Source: Firmicutes bacterium UBA4996 (GTDB taxonomy: Bacteria > Bacillota > Limnochordia > Darwinibacteriales > Darwinibacteriaceae). From it: a stretch of 61,669 bases of DNA. The DNA lies in assembly GCA_002396805.1 (NCBI GenBank), contig DGYW01000029.1:49184-110852 (forward strand). The letters run 5' to 3'. Positions 32,411-40,945 of this stretch are shown piece by piece (positions within the stretch are counted from its first letter, which is position 1; the number at the start of each line of letters is the position of its first letter). A program made the translations under genes and the position numbers. The notes beneath the pieces are model-generated. The model ran no database searches, was not told where the DNA came from, and saw only the letters and a list, made by a program, of their open reading frames with translations.

Positions 32411-34473
32411 GAGTTTACATACTCGTCCTTGTCCTTTTTGTAGCCGCATCTTGTCAGGCCCAGGTGCCTCACATCAAAATTAGTCACGAAGGTTTTGCCA
32501 CCCACTTTTCTACACAGCAAGCATTGGAGCTCTGGACTAACTCCCAGACAGAATGGCAGCTACGTATAGAGGCTTCTGCTGGCCTAGGATTTGTGACCCA
32601 GGAGAGTTCTAAGCCAATGAATTCTCAGTTCTGGCAGGGCTCGGGAGGCGGCTGCAAGGAGCTTAGTCTAGATTTGTGTTTTGATTTAACTGTCTATGGC
32701 CAAGATAGTCAGCAGTATACGCTAGAGATAGCGTTAGAGGGGGCCCAAGGAATCTTGGGCCTTCCCCTTCGAGAACGCTATTGGATTTTGGCCTTGAATA
32801 GTGACGGGGTAGTCGTAAAGCGAGAAGACCAAATCATCCCCTTAGGAAGTGGGCAATGGTTCTTAACGGAACCAGAGGATCGAATTTATCTCGATCAAGA
32901 AAGGGTGTATCTAGGTACTGCAGTTTTCACTCCCTTAGCTTTGCCTTCGGTTCTCTCCTCTACCGAAATGTGGTGGGAACCAGTTTTGCCTGTGGAAGCG
33001 GGGGAGAGAAGTGGAGTTAGTCTGAACCTCAGGGGGCCACTTCCTAGTGGTAAATTAATGTTACAAGCCTCTCCTAAAGTCGCGCTTTCGGATGAGTGGG
33101 TCTTAGAACCTGCCGGAACTAGACTCCCAACTTACTACCTGGGTGATGACTTAGTCATCGAGCTTCCAGCTCTAGGGCAAGGGGAATACCAACTAAACGG
33201 TTCTCTTTTGGCTTTGTTGCCCACGGTGGCTCAGAATGCGCAGGTGACTGCCTTCTATGACCAGCTACAATCTACGTTACAACTACCCATAACTAGAACG
33301 TGGTTTGATTTCGATCGGGTACAAGTTATTCAACTGGGGAGGGAGAGACCTGCAGAAAAGGGTAGTCTGTTATTGCCCGATGGGTCGTCGCGGTATGTGG
33401 GGCCTAATACGACAATTGGGGTCAAGGCTGAGGGTCTAGATCTGATCATTCCTCTAAATCAACCACAGACGCCCCACTGGATCGGTACTCCTTTGACAGA
33501 AAGTGAGCTGTGGGAACTACCGGACGCTACAGATGTTCCGGACGAGTTCTTTCTTCCTATTTTCTTGTGGGATGGAGGCCTGAAGTGGCGCCTAGTTACC
33601 AAGAGCGGGCCGTGGTTTTTGGACGCCAACAAACATAGGAAGATTATTCGTGGGCAAATTGGTTCAGTCAAGTTTATGTGTCAGGAGGGTAGAATCGATT
33701 TATTGAGAGGCGAGCACAGCCTAGATCACGATGGTTCCTGGTTGTGGTTTCAAGACAACGCCACTAGGAGGGGTACCTGGCAGCAAGGTAACTGGTCCGC
33801 CACTGTAGAAATACCCCGTGGCACGGAGCCCACTCCCTTTTTGAAAGTGAGGTATGTGGATGACACTTGGCGCTTCTCTCTTGAACCTCGAGATTTAAGC
33901 TTGAGTTACCGCGAACCCCACTTCACTTGGGGGTTTCGCTGGGGTACCAAATCCCTGTGGCTAGAGCTCTTCTCTGGACAAGTGCGGTTAGAAATGAAAT
34001 CCTCGGAGCTGAGCCTAGGCTTTAAGCCAGGGTTGGGACCAAGCTATGGGCTCCATTTTAAGTCTGTAACTAGTTGGCAAGCAGAAGTTCAGGATGAGTG
34101 GTGGGAGGCGTATGTACGTCCAGATGGTTGGGGCGCCCGCCTCAAGATCCCTGGGGCTCATGGTCCATGGCGCTTTTTAACCCTAGCTAGTGGGCAGATG
34201 AAAAATGGATTGGTTTTGGGGGAGCTGGAGCAGCGAGTGGGTTATGTGCTGTCGCCCCAATGCACAGTCTATGTTCTGGGCTCGCTTCGCAGCAACTCAT
34301 CTTTGGCTCACTCCGGCCAGAGCTGGAGTTTGGATTATGGTGTGGGCTTAGTGTACCAGCCATTACCACAGATAATCACAGACTTGAGCTGGAACAAGAG
34401 CAGCGGTTGGCAGTTTCGAGGTGGGGTCGTAGTGCCGTTTGTTGGCAGGAATAAGGAGTCGCGTTCCGAATAA
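32407..34473 (+). CDS. Large secreted beta-rich protein, usher-like candidate
   Basis: The 688-residue product starts at GTG 32407, overlapping the previous stop. The first 20 residues form a signal peptide; Cys16 in AASCQAQ is not a clean lipobox. Residues 22-115 contain a domain like that of the 31272 protein (LELWTNSQTEWQLRIEA). The middle is mixed beta, and from about 430 to the end the sequence alternates short amphipathic strands rich in Trp/Tyr/Leu, as in an outer-membrane barrel of about 16-20 strands, but the tail FVGRNKESRSE lacks a terminal Phe. Size is close to ushers of archaic systems (about 750-850 residues). No family is recognised; it may be an outer-membrane secretion pore. 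Confidence 0.5.
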   Translation: MRVYILVLVLFVAASCQAQVPHIKISHEGFATHFSTQQALELWTNSQTEWQLRIEASAGLGFVTQESSKPMNSQFWQGSGGGCKELSLDLCFDLTVYGQDSQQYTLEIALEGAQGILGLPLRERYWILALNSDGVVVKREDQIIPLGSGQWFLTEPEDRIYLDQERVYLGTAVFTPLALPSVLSSTEMWWEPVLPVEAGERSGVSLNLRGPLPSGKLMLQASPKVALSDEWVLEPAGTRLPTYYLGDDLVIELPALGQGEYQLNGSLLALLPTVAQNAQVTAFYDQLQSTLQLPITRTWFDFDRVQVIQLGRERPAEKGSLLLPDGSSRYVGPNTTIGVKAEGLDLIIPLNQPQTPHWIGTPLTESELWELPDATDVPDEFFLPIFLWDGGLKWRLVTKSGPWFLDANKHRKIIRGQIGSVKFMCQEGRIDLLRGEHSLDHDGSWLWFQDNATRRGTWQQGNWSATVEIPRGTEPTPFLKVRYVDDTWRFSLEPRDLSLSYREPHFTWGFRWGTKSLWLELFSGQVRLEMKSSELSLGFKPGLGPSYGLHFKSVTSWQAEVQDEWWEAYVRPDGWGARLKIPGAHGPWRFLTLASGQMKNGLVLGELEQRVGYVLSPQCTVYVLGSLRSNSSLAHSGQSWSLDYGVGLVYQPLPQIITDLSWNKSSGWQFRGGVVVPFVGRNKESRSE

Positions 34474-34514
34474 GAGTATTGTGCTAACGTTTGAACTAAA
34501 GGAGTGTGAGCCAA

Positions 34515-36248
34515 TTGTTAAAAGAAGCAGTCTATCATGTAGCCCACGGTAGTTTTGCCTATCCTGTGTCAGAGGACACTTTGCGCATCACCTTACGGGC
34601 AGCATTAGGAGACTTGGCAAAAGTTACGGTGCTTTTTCAAGATCGCTATCAGGGTTCTGAACCTATGCACGCCACCATGGACGTGGTGGCCCAGGACGAA
34701 CTGTTCTCTTATTACCAAGTCGATCTACAGTTAGACACTAAACGCTTTGCCTACGTCTTTTTACTGGACGATGGTCATCGACGATTGTTTTACACGGAAA
34801 AAGGCTTTTTTGATCATATCCCTCCCAATAGTCAATTTCAATACCCTTACATAGCCTTGCAGGATTTATGGGAACCACCTCTCTGGGCGCAAGGGGCCGT
34901 GATTTATCAGATTTTTCCCGAGCGTTTTGCCAACGGAGATCCTACCAATGATCCCCCTAATGTGGAACCTTGGGAAGCTCTCCCCACAGTAACTAGTCAA
35001 AAAGGCGGGGATTTGCAAGGTGTGATCGATAACTTGCCGTACCTAGTTGACTTAGGGGTGGATGTAATTTATCTTACTCCCATTTTTCAGGCCCCTAGTA
35101 ACCACAAATACGATACGGTGGATTATTACAAAATCGATCCCCATTTCGGTGACGAAGAAACAGTGCGCAACCTCATAGAAAGATGTCATAGCTATGGAAT
35201 TAAGGTCGTCTTTGATGCTGTGTTTAATCATAGCGGAACTGGCTTTTTTGCCTTCCAAGATGTTCTAGAACATGGTGAGGATTCGCCCTTTGCCCATTGG
35301 TTCAATATTGAGAGTTTTCCGGTGCAAACAGATCCGCCTAATTACGAGACCTTTGCAAATCAAATCGCCACCATGCCTAAACTCATGACCAATCAACCCG
35401 ATGTGAAGGATTATTTCATTGAAGTTGGTACCTATTGGATTCGGGAGTTTGGCATTGACGGTTGGCGTTTAGATGTGGCTAATGAGATTGACCATGAGTT
35501 TTGGCGGGAGTTTCGAAGGGCCATTAAAGCGGAAAACCCGGATGCCCTAATTGTAGGGGAAATCTGGCATGAGGCTAGTGAGTGGGTACGGGGAGACCAG
35601 TTTGATTGTGTGATGAACTATTCCATTCAGTATGCGTGTCTCGACTTTTTTGCTAAGGGTGTGATTCGAGCGGAGTCCTTTGCTAACCGCCTAGCCAAGG
35701 TTCAAGTGAACCATACCCATGGGGTCAATCTGGCCATGTTCAACTTACTAGGTAGTCATGATACGGAAAGGTTCTTGACTACTTGTCAAGGAAATGTGCA
35801 CAAGTTGGCTTTGGCCGTAGCATTCCAGCTCACTTATGAAGGAGCCCCCATGATTTATTATGGGGACGAAGTCGGTATGGTGGGTCTGAACGATCCCGAT
35901 TGCCGTCGGGGCATGATTTGGGATCCTGAGAAGCAGGATTTGGAGCTACTTGAGTGGTATCGACGACTCATTGCCCTACGCAGGGAATATCTCCCCTTAC
36001 GTTTAGGGCGGTGCCGAACCGTAGTAGCTGATAGTGCCACCAATGTTTTTGGTTTTGTGCGCTATTTAGGAAAGGAACAGGTCTTGGTGCTACTCAACAA
36101 TTCTCCCACAAAACAGTCGGTAGATTTGAGGGGGATTCATTGGCCTCAGGCTACACCAAAGCAGGTGCAAGACCTGTTAGGTCAAGAACAGGTTGAATTA
36201 GGCCAACCTGTAGTGTTACCACCCTATGGAATAAGAATCTTAGGATAA
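34515..36248 (+). CDS. GH13 cyclomaltodextrinase/neopullulanase-type amylase
   Basis: A 577-residue cytoplasmic alpha-glucan hydrolase. The amino end (YHVAHGSFAYPVSEDTLRI, about 5-115) is the CBM34-like domain typical of neopullulanase and cyclomaltodextrinase. The catalytic barrel has all four regions: DAVFNH, GWRLDVANE (nucleophile Asp about 320), IVGEIWHE (acid Glu about 349) and LGSHDTER (Asp about 416). No signal peptide is seen, so it acts on imported maltodextrins or internal glycogen. TTG 34515 lies 10 bases after AAAGGAG; GTG 34506 is too close. It stands alone before a terminator. Confidence 0.88.
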   Translation: MLKEAVYHVAHGSFAYPVSEDTLRITLRAALGDLAKVTVLFQDRYQGSEPMHATMDVVAQDELFSYYQVDLQLDTKRFAYVFLLDDGHRRLFYTEKGFFDHIPPNSQFQYPYIALQDLWEPPLWAQGAVIYQIFPERFANGDPTNDPPNVEPWEALPTVTSQKGGDLQGVIDNLPYLVDLGVDVIYLTPIFQAPSNHKYDTVDYYKIDPHFGDEETVRNLIERCHSYGIKVVFDAVFNHSGTGFFAFQDVLEHGEDSPFAHWFNIESFPVQTDPPNYETFANQIATMPKLMTNQPDVKDYFIEVGTYWIREFGIDGWRLDVANEIDHEFWREFRRAIKAENPDALIVGEIWHEASEWVRGDQFDCVMNYSIQYACLDFFAKGVIRAESFANRLAKVQVNHTHGVNLAMFNLLGSHDTERFLTTCQGNVHKLALAVAFQLTYEGAPMIYYGDEVGMVGLNDPDCRRGMIWDPEKQDLELLEWYRRLIALRREYLPLRLGRCRTVVADSATNVFGFVRYLGKEQVLVLLNNSPTKQSVDLRGIHWPQATPKQVQDLLGQEQVELGQPVVLPPYGIRILG

Positions 36249-36250
36249 AA

Positions 36251-36297
36251 AGAAGGAGGGCTTTCCCAGGCATTATCCTGGCAAACCCTCCTTTTAT
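36251..36297 (+). terminator. Bidirectional terminator between the amylase and met genes
   Basis: AAGGAGGG (36253-36260) pairs with CCCTCCTT (36286-36293), enclosing a second stem CCAGG/CCTGG. T-rich flanks on both strands make it work for both converging transcripts. Confidence 0.82.
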
Positions 36298-36303
36298 TAT
36301 TGC

Positions 36304-37092
36304 TTAGAAAACCGGAATAACACTACCTTCATACTTTTGGGTTATGAACTCTCGAACTTCGGCACTGAGTACCGCTTCCACTAACTTGGCTAGAAGAGGG
36401 TTATCCACATCCTGGGCCCTTACTGCAATAACGTTCACATAGGGTGACTCAGCACCCTCTAAGAAGATGGCATCTTGCGCTGGATTGAAGTTAGCCTGTA
36501 ATGCGTAGTTACCATTTATCACAGCCGCTTGTACATCTGGCAGGCTACGGCTAAGTTGAGCAGCTTCTAACTCGTGAAATCTAATCTGTAACTTGTTTTC
36601 GGTAATATCAAATACCGTAGGTTCTATTCCTGCCTTGGGGTCAAGCGTAATTAGACCCGCTTCTTGTAATAACAGGAGGGCCCGACCACCATTGGTGGCA
36701 TCGTTCGGAATCGCGATTTGGGCTCTCGTCGATAGTTCACTTAAGGCACTAATCTTCTGGCTGTACACTCCTAGAGGCTCGATGTGGACACCCACCAGGG
36801 AAACTAGATTGGTTCCATGACCCTGATTAAAGGACTCTAGATAGGGAATGTGTTGGAAAAAGTTCGCATCCAGGTCTTTTTCCTGCAGAGCTAGATTGGG
36901 CTGCACGTAATCAGTAAACTCAATAATCTGTAGTGTAATTCCCTCTTTGGCTAAGAGGGGAGCCACGATCTCCAAAATTTCCGCATGGGGTACAGAGGTT
37001 GCGCCGATTTTCAGGACAGTATTGGCTACACCAACGCTACTAACCAACAGGACCAAACTTAAGACAGCAATGATCAATCTATGTTTTTTCAT
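36304..37092 (-). CDS. metQ: Methionine ABC transporter substrate-binding protein MetQ
   Basis: This 262-residue NlpA-family protein binds methionine for MetNI. Family marks include LKIGATSVPHAEILE, TDYVQPNLAL, DANFFQHIPYL and AAVINGNYA. The signal peptide (about 1-23, SSVGVANT) has no Cys lipobox, although MetQ in most bacteria is a lipoprotein, so here it is probably a free periplasmic protein held by the outer membrane. It is the last gene of the metN-metI-metQ operon, 10 bases after metI. Confidence 0.92.
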   Translation of the reverse strand: MKKHRLIIAVLSLVLLVSSVGVANTVLKIGATSVPHAEILEIVAPLLAKEGITLQIIEFTDYVQPNLALQEKDLDANFFQHIPYLESFNQGHGTNLVSLVGVHIEPLGVYSQKISALSELSTRAQIAIPNDATNGGRALLLLQEAGLITLDPKAGIEPTVFDITENKLQIRFHELEAAQLSRSLPDVQAAVINGNYALQANFNPAQDAIFLEGAESPYVNVIAVRAQDVDNPLLAKLVEAVLSAEVREFITQKYEGSVIPVF

Positions 37093-37102
37093 GTTCTTCC
37101 TC

Positions 37103-37738
37103 CTATGAGCGATGATAAAGTCTTTGGGCTAGTTTATCTCCTAGCATCTGAATACCTTGGACTAGAACTACGAGTATAATAACGGTCTGCAACATGATAT
37201 CTCCCCGAAAGCGTTGGTAACCAAAACGGATGGCTAAATCTCCGAGTCCACCGCCACCAATTGCCCCAGCCATGGCCGAATAGCCTATGAGATTGACCGC
37301 GGTTAAGGTTATGGCCAGGATGAGGGCGGGTAACGCTTCAGGAATCAGTACTTTTGTAATAATCTCCGGGGGCGAGGCCCCCATACTTTCCGCCGCCTCA
37401 ATCACTCCAGCATCCACTTCTTTCAGTGCCCCTTCGGTCAGGCGAGCCACAAAGGGGATCGCCGCCACAGTTAAGGGCACAATGGCAGCTGTGGTTCCAA
37501 TTGATGTACCGGCGATCTTGCGGGTAAAAGGAATGATGGCGACCATCAAGATAATAAAGGGAATAGAACGTCCAATGTTCACAACGGCCCCCAAGACTCT
37601 ATTGATTAAGGCTTGTTCTAGAATATGGCCCCGCTCTGTAGTGGCCAATAAAATACCCAAGGGTAGTCCCACTAGGGTAGCCATGATGGTCGCGGCACTG
37701 ACCATGGTCAGGGTTTCGAGGGTGGCTTGCCACAGCAT
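37103..37738 (-). CDS. metI: Methionine ABC transporter permease MetI
   Basis: A 211-residue permease with five predicted helices and the importer coupling loop IEAAESMGASPPEIITKVLIP near residue 125-145. Length is normal for MetI. The ATG overlaps the metN stop (ATGA). It forms the methionine channel with MetN. Confidence 0.95.
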   Translation of the reverse strand: MLWQATLETLTMVSAATIMATLVGLPLGILLATTERGHILEQALINRVLGAVVNIGRSIPFIILMVAIIPFTRKIAGTSIGTTAAIVPLTVAAIPFVARLTEGALKEVDAGVIEAAESMGASPPEIITKVLIPEALPALILAITLTAVNLIGYSAMAGAIGGGGLGDLAIRFGYQRFRGDIMLQTVIILVVLVQGIQMLGDKLAQRLYHRS

Positions 37739-38736
37739 CAGCTTAACACCTCCACTTCTACTTGGTTTTTACGTAAAAAATCGACAGCTTCCTCAATTTG
37801 GGGCTGAGGACCAGATAGTTCAACGAAGAGTGTTCCAAAGGACGCATTCTTCATCTGATCAATTTTTCCAAAAAGAATATTGGCGTCAACTCCATAGCGC
37901 CGAATCATCTGCGAAATAATGGGTTGATGGACCTGTTGATCAGCAAAGGTGAGGTGTAGCAAGGTATTCTCTGCGGTGGCTAGCTGACTAGGCATCTTCG
38001 GTGTCACAAATCCTTGTAGCATCCGCTGAGTTGCCTGGGTTTGGGGCCGAGTAAAGACATCCACTACAGCACCAATTTCTTGCACAAGGCCATCTTCTAA
38101 TACAGCTACCCGGTCACATACTTCTTGAATTACTGCCATTTCGTGAGTGATCAAAACAATGGTTAGGTTTAGTTCTTGGTTGATCTGTTGTAACAATTGT
38201 AAGACTGAGGAGGTTGTCTCTGGATCTAGGGCAGAGGTGGCCTCGTCGCACAGCAAGATCTGCGGTTCTGTGGCTAAGGCCCGGGCTATACCTACCCGCT
38301 GTTTCTGCCCGCCACTGAGCTGGCCAGGGTAGGCCTGGAGCTTATCTGCAAGTCCCACCAAATCCGCTAGGCTTTCTACCTTCTTTTGAATCTGTTGTTT
38401 CGGCACATGGGCTAATTCCAAGGGGAAGGCGATGTTTTCCGCCACGGTGCGGGAGCTTAAGAGATTAAAGTGCTGGAAGATCATACCTATGCCTTTACGC
38501 GCTGCCCGCAAGTCTTTATCACTTAGCCCATTCATGAGTACCCCATCAACCCAAACCTCACCTCGATCGGGCTTTTCCAACATATTTATACAACGAATGA
38601 GAGTGGATTTGCCTGCTCCACTTTGGCCAATAATTCCGAAGATTTCTCCCGAGACAATCTCCAAGTCAACTCCCCGTAGGGCGTGGACTGTAGTTTTCCC
38701 TGAGAAAACTTTTTCCACATTCCTTAATCGAATCAC
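37738..38736 (-). CDS. metN: Methionine ABC transporter ATPase MetN
   Basis: A 332-residue ATPase: Walker A GQSGAGKST, Q-loop FQHFNLL, signature LSGGQKQR, Walker B ILLCDEATSALDP, H-loop ITHE, and the C-terminal NIL domain (about 250-332, VDANILFGKIDQM ... PQIEEAVDFL) that binds methionine and inhibits uptake. GTG 38736 follows GAGGAGG by 6 bases and gives the standard MIRLRNVEKVF; a TTG at 38754 lies before that site and was rejected. Expression is governed by the SAM-I riboswitch upstream. Confidence 0.95.
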   Translation of the reverse strand: MIRLRNVEKVFSGKTTVHALRGVDLEIVSGEIFGIIGQSGAGKSTLIRCINMLEKPDRGEVWVDGVLMNGLSDKDLRAARKGIGMIFQHFNLLSSRTVAENIAFPLELAHVPKQQIQKKVESLADLVGLADKLQAYPGQLSGGQKQRVGIARALATEPQILLCDEATSALDPETTSSVLQLLQQINQELNLTIVLITHEMAVIQEVCDRVAVLEDGLVQEIGAVVDVFTRPQTQATQRMLQGFVTPKMPSQLATAENTLLHLTFADQQVHQPIISQMIRRYGVDANILFGKIDQMKNASFGTLFVELSGPQPQIEEAVDFLRKNQVEVEVLS

Positions 38737-38752
38737 AGTCTGCCTCCTCAAC

Positions 38753-38784
38753 AAAGAAAAAACTCTTCACGAAGGAAGAGTTTT
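38753..38784 (-). terminator. SAM-dependent terminator of the met operon riboswitch
   Basis: Read on the minus strand, AAAACTCTTC and GAAGAGTTTT form a perfect 10-pair stem with a 6-base loop, followed by a T run. It is the expression platform of the S-box. Confidence 0.88.
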
Positions 38785-38815
38785 CTAGATACCTCACTAA
38801 AGAAAACGCTCTCCC

Positions 38816-38925
38816 CTCATCTTTCTGGATACATCCAGCAGGAATTGGCACCTTGTGAACACCATCTTGTGGCTCCACTGGTTGCCGGGTTTCATAGGGC
38901 CAGTCCCTCCACCGCTCTAGATAAG
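38816..38925 (-). promoter_or_regulatory. SAM-I (S-box) riboswitch upstream of metNIQ
   Basis: On the minus strand the S-box core is read in order: GCGGTGGAGGGACTGGCCC, ATGAAACCCGGCAACC and AAGGTGCCAATTCC, closed by P1 CTTATC with GATGAG. The core is nearly identical to that of the metK riboswitch. High SAM would switch off methionine uptake. Confidence 0.95.
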
Positions 38926-38953
38926 AGTAGCAACTCAAAATTATATTAGCTTT

Positions 38954-38982
38954 AGTATACGGGTGGCTTGTCACTTTGTCAA
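38954..38982 (-). promoter_or_regulatory. Promoter of the metNIQ leader
   Basis: On the minus strand TTGACA (38982-38977), 17 bases, TATACT (38959-38954). A strong housekeeping promoter about 30 bases upstream of the S-box. Confidence 0.82.
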
Positions 38983-39049
38983 CTAGGAAAAACTTGCTGG
39001 ACAAAGAACGGCCAAAGTAGCACCTACCCTAGCTTAGAATGGAAAACAA

Positions 39050-39058
39050 TGCTATAAT
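39050..39058 (+). promoter_or_regulatory. Extended -10 promoter of the degS-degU-like pair
   Basis: TGC-TATAAT is an exact extended -10 element. Transcription from about 39065 excludes the open ATG at 39039 as start and supports GTG 39099. Confidence 0.65.
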
Positions 39059-39098
39059 CAAGCTAAGTTGTGCCGATCTTGCGCAGGAGGGAACAAGC

Positions 39099-40277
39099 GT
39101 GACTAATAGGATTTTGTCTACAAAGGTTCTAGAGGATATCTTAAAAGAAACCATATCTGCACTGGAGGATGGGCGCAGCCAGATATTTGAAGTTGCAGAA
39201 GCGGCCAGAGAAGAGTGTAATCGCACCGAAGCAATTCTTAAAGAGGTGCGTTTGCAAACACAGCAGGCCATTCTTACTGTGGAACAAGTTGAAAAAGAAT
39301 ATGCGCAAATTCGTTTTCGTCTCTACACCGTCAATAAGGATTTTCAGGATTATGGGGAAGAAACCAAGAAGGAAATTTACGAAGAGGCCGTTCATTTACG
39401 AGAAGAACTAACGGTGGCTAAGGAACGGGAGAAGATATTGCGGGAGCGCCGTGACAACTTGGAACAGACCTTCGTTAGATTGCAGGAAATTGCCCTGAAG
39501 GCGGAGCGTCTTGTTTCTCAGGTGGGGGTAGCTCTCAATTACTTATCAAACAGTGTTCATGAGGTCAACGATCAAATTGAACAGATGCAAGTACGAGAGC
39601 ATATGGGACAAGAAATCCTCCGTGTCCAGGAAATAGAGCGTAAGCGTATGGCTGGGGCTCTGCACGATGGACCAGTCCAGGATTTGGCTAATCTGGTGGT
39701 GCAACTCGAATTGCACGAGCGCCTCTATCTAGAGGAGGGTCTCCCTGAGGCTCAAGCGAATTTTGCGTCCCTCAAAACTATTGCCCGTGGTTGCATGGGG
39801 GAGATGCGTCGAATTATTTACGACTTGAATCCCATGACGTTAGATGATCTAGGCTTAGTGCCTACAGTGAAGAATGTCTTAGATGATTTGACTACACAAA
39901 CAGGTATAGAAACTAGGTTTCGTCTCCTCGGTAAAGAGGCCCGCCAGGACTCTCAAATTGAGGTTGGCCTTTTTAGGATTATTCAGGAATCCGTGAATAA
40001 TAGTCGTAAACATGCTAGTCCTAGGAAAATTGAAGTAACCGTGGAGTTCTTACCACACCAAATTAATGCAGAAATCAGTGACGATGGGGTGGGTTTTGAT
40101 CTGAAGAAGGTGGAGGAGAAGCTCAGGTGTGGTGGGCATTACGGTCTGGTCAGCATGCAAAACCGTGTACATTTGCTTAACGGTAAGCTAAGCATCCAGA
40201 GTAGCTCAGGACTAGGTACAAAGGTGCTGGTGCAGATACCCTTAAACGGTGAAGAACGGGAGGGCTTAATCAAGTGA
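39099..40277 (+). CDS. degS: DegS-like cytoplasmic sensor histidine kinase
   Basis: A soluble 392-residue HPK7-type kinase without membrane helices. The first 160 residues are a coiled-coil sensor region as in DegS; ERKRMAGALHDGPVQDLAN near residue 185-205 is the HisKA_3 phospho-acceptor box (His in ALHDGP), and the ATPase domain shows IIQESVNNSRKHA and DDGVGFD. AGGAGGGA sits 7 bases before GTG 39099. It overlaps the response regulator gene by 4 bases. In Bacillus DegS-DegU controls exoenzymes, competence and motility, and it lies just before comF and the flagellar genes, as here. Confidence 0.88.
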   Translation: MTNRILSTKVLEDILKETISALEDGRSQIFEVAEAAREECNRTEAILKEVRLQTQQAILTVEQVEKEYAQIRFRLYTVNKDFQDYGEETKKEIYEEAVHLREELTVAKEREKILRERRDNLEQTFVRLQEIALKAERLVSQVGVALNYLSNSVHEVNDQIEQMQVREHMGQEILRVQEIERKRMAGALHDGPVQDLANLVVQLELHERLYLEEGLPEAQANFASLKTIARGCMGEMRRIIYDLNPMTLDDLGLVPTVKNVLDDLTTQTGIETRFRLLGKEARQDSQIEVGLFRIIQESVNNSRKHASPRKIEVTVEFLPHQINAEISDDGVGFDLKKVEEKLRCGGHYGLVSMQNRVHLLNGKLSIQSSSGLGTKVLVQIPLNGEEREGLIK

Positions 40278-40945
40278 GTGCAATTGATGTTTTGATCGTA
40301 GATGATCACCCTTTATTAAGACAAGGGTTAAGCCGGCTTTTGGAGTTGGAGGGTAAGACTAAAGTGGTTGGTCAAGCCAGTAATGGGCTTGAAGCCTTGC
40401 GTTTAGCGGAGGAGTTGTTACCTGATGTAATCTTGCTCGATATTAATATGCCGGGGATGAACGGGGTAGAGGTGGCCAAGATTCTCCGTGAACGACATCC
40501 TGAAATTCGTCTCTTGGTATTGACAATTCACGACGATGAATCCTACGTGAACGAGATGATCCGGATGGGCGCCCGTGGCTATTTATTAAAAGATGCAGAA
40601 CCTAGCCAGGTGGTGGAAGCCATTGAAAAGGTGCATGCGGGAGAGACTGTTTTTCCCGCTTATCTAATGGAGCGTGTGATGGAGCATTACCACCATATTG
40701 AGGTTCAATACGGTCGTCTACAAAACGCGGCAAGCATGAGCGAGTTGGCCCTTACTACTAGGGAAGCGGAAATTCTTGGTTTGATTGTGGAGGGCATGAG
40801 TAACAAAGAGATTGCCAGCGCCCTGTTTATCAGCGAAAAGACGGTGAAGAATCACATTACCAGTCTGCTCCGGAAGCTCGAGGTGGACGACAGGACCCAA
40901 GCAGCAGTATTCGCGGTCAGTAAGGGAATGTTCTCTCCCGATTAA
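40274..40945 (+). CDS. degU: DegU-like NarL/FixJ response regulator
   Basis: The 223-residue protein has a receiver domain (DDHPLLRQGL, phospho-acceptor Asp in VILLDINMPGMNG about residue 56, Lys in YLLKDAEP) and a LuxR-type helix-turn-helix (LTTREAEILGLIVEGMSNKEIA ... TVKNH). GTG start overlaps the kinase stop. It is the DNA-binding partner of the upstream kinase. Its end overlaps the end of the convergent HD gene by 4 bases. Confidence 0.9.
   Translation: MSAIDVLIVDDHPLLRQGLSRLLELEGKTKVVGQASNGLEALRLAEELLPDVILLDINMPGMNGVEVAKILRERHPEIRLLVLTIHDDESYVNEMIRMGARGYLLKDAEPSQVVEAIEKVHAGETVFPAYLMERVMEHYHHIEVQYGRLQNAASMSELALTTREAEILGLIVEGMSNKEIASALFISEKTVKNHITSLLRKLEVDDRTQAAVFAVSKGMFSPD

Noticed and set aside
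37287..37919. 210-codon plus-strand frame opposite metI/metN
   Set aside because: Antisense to well-supported transporter genes; the translation shows no domain and no start signal.
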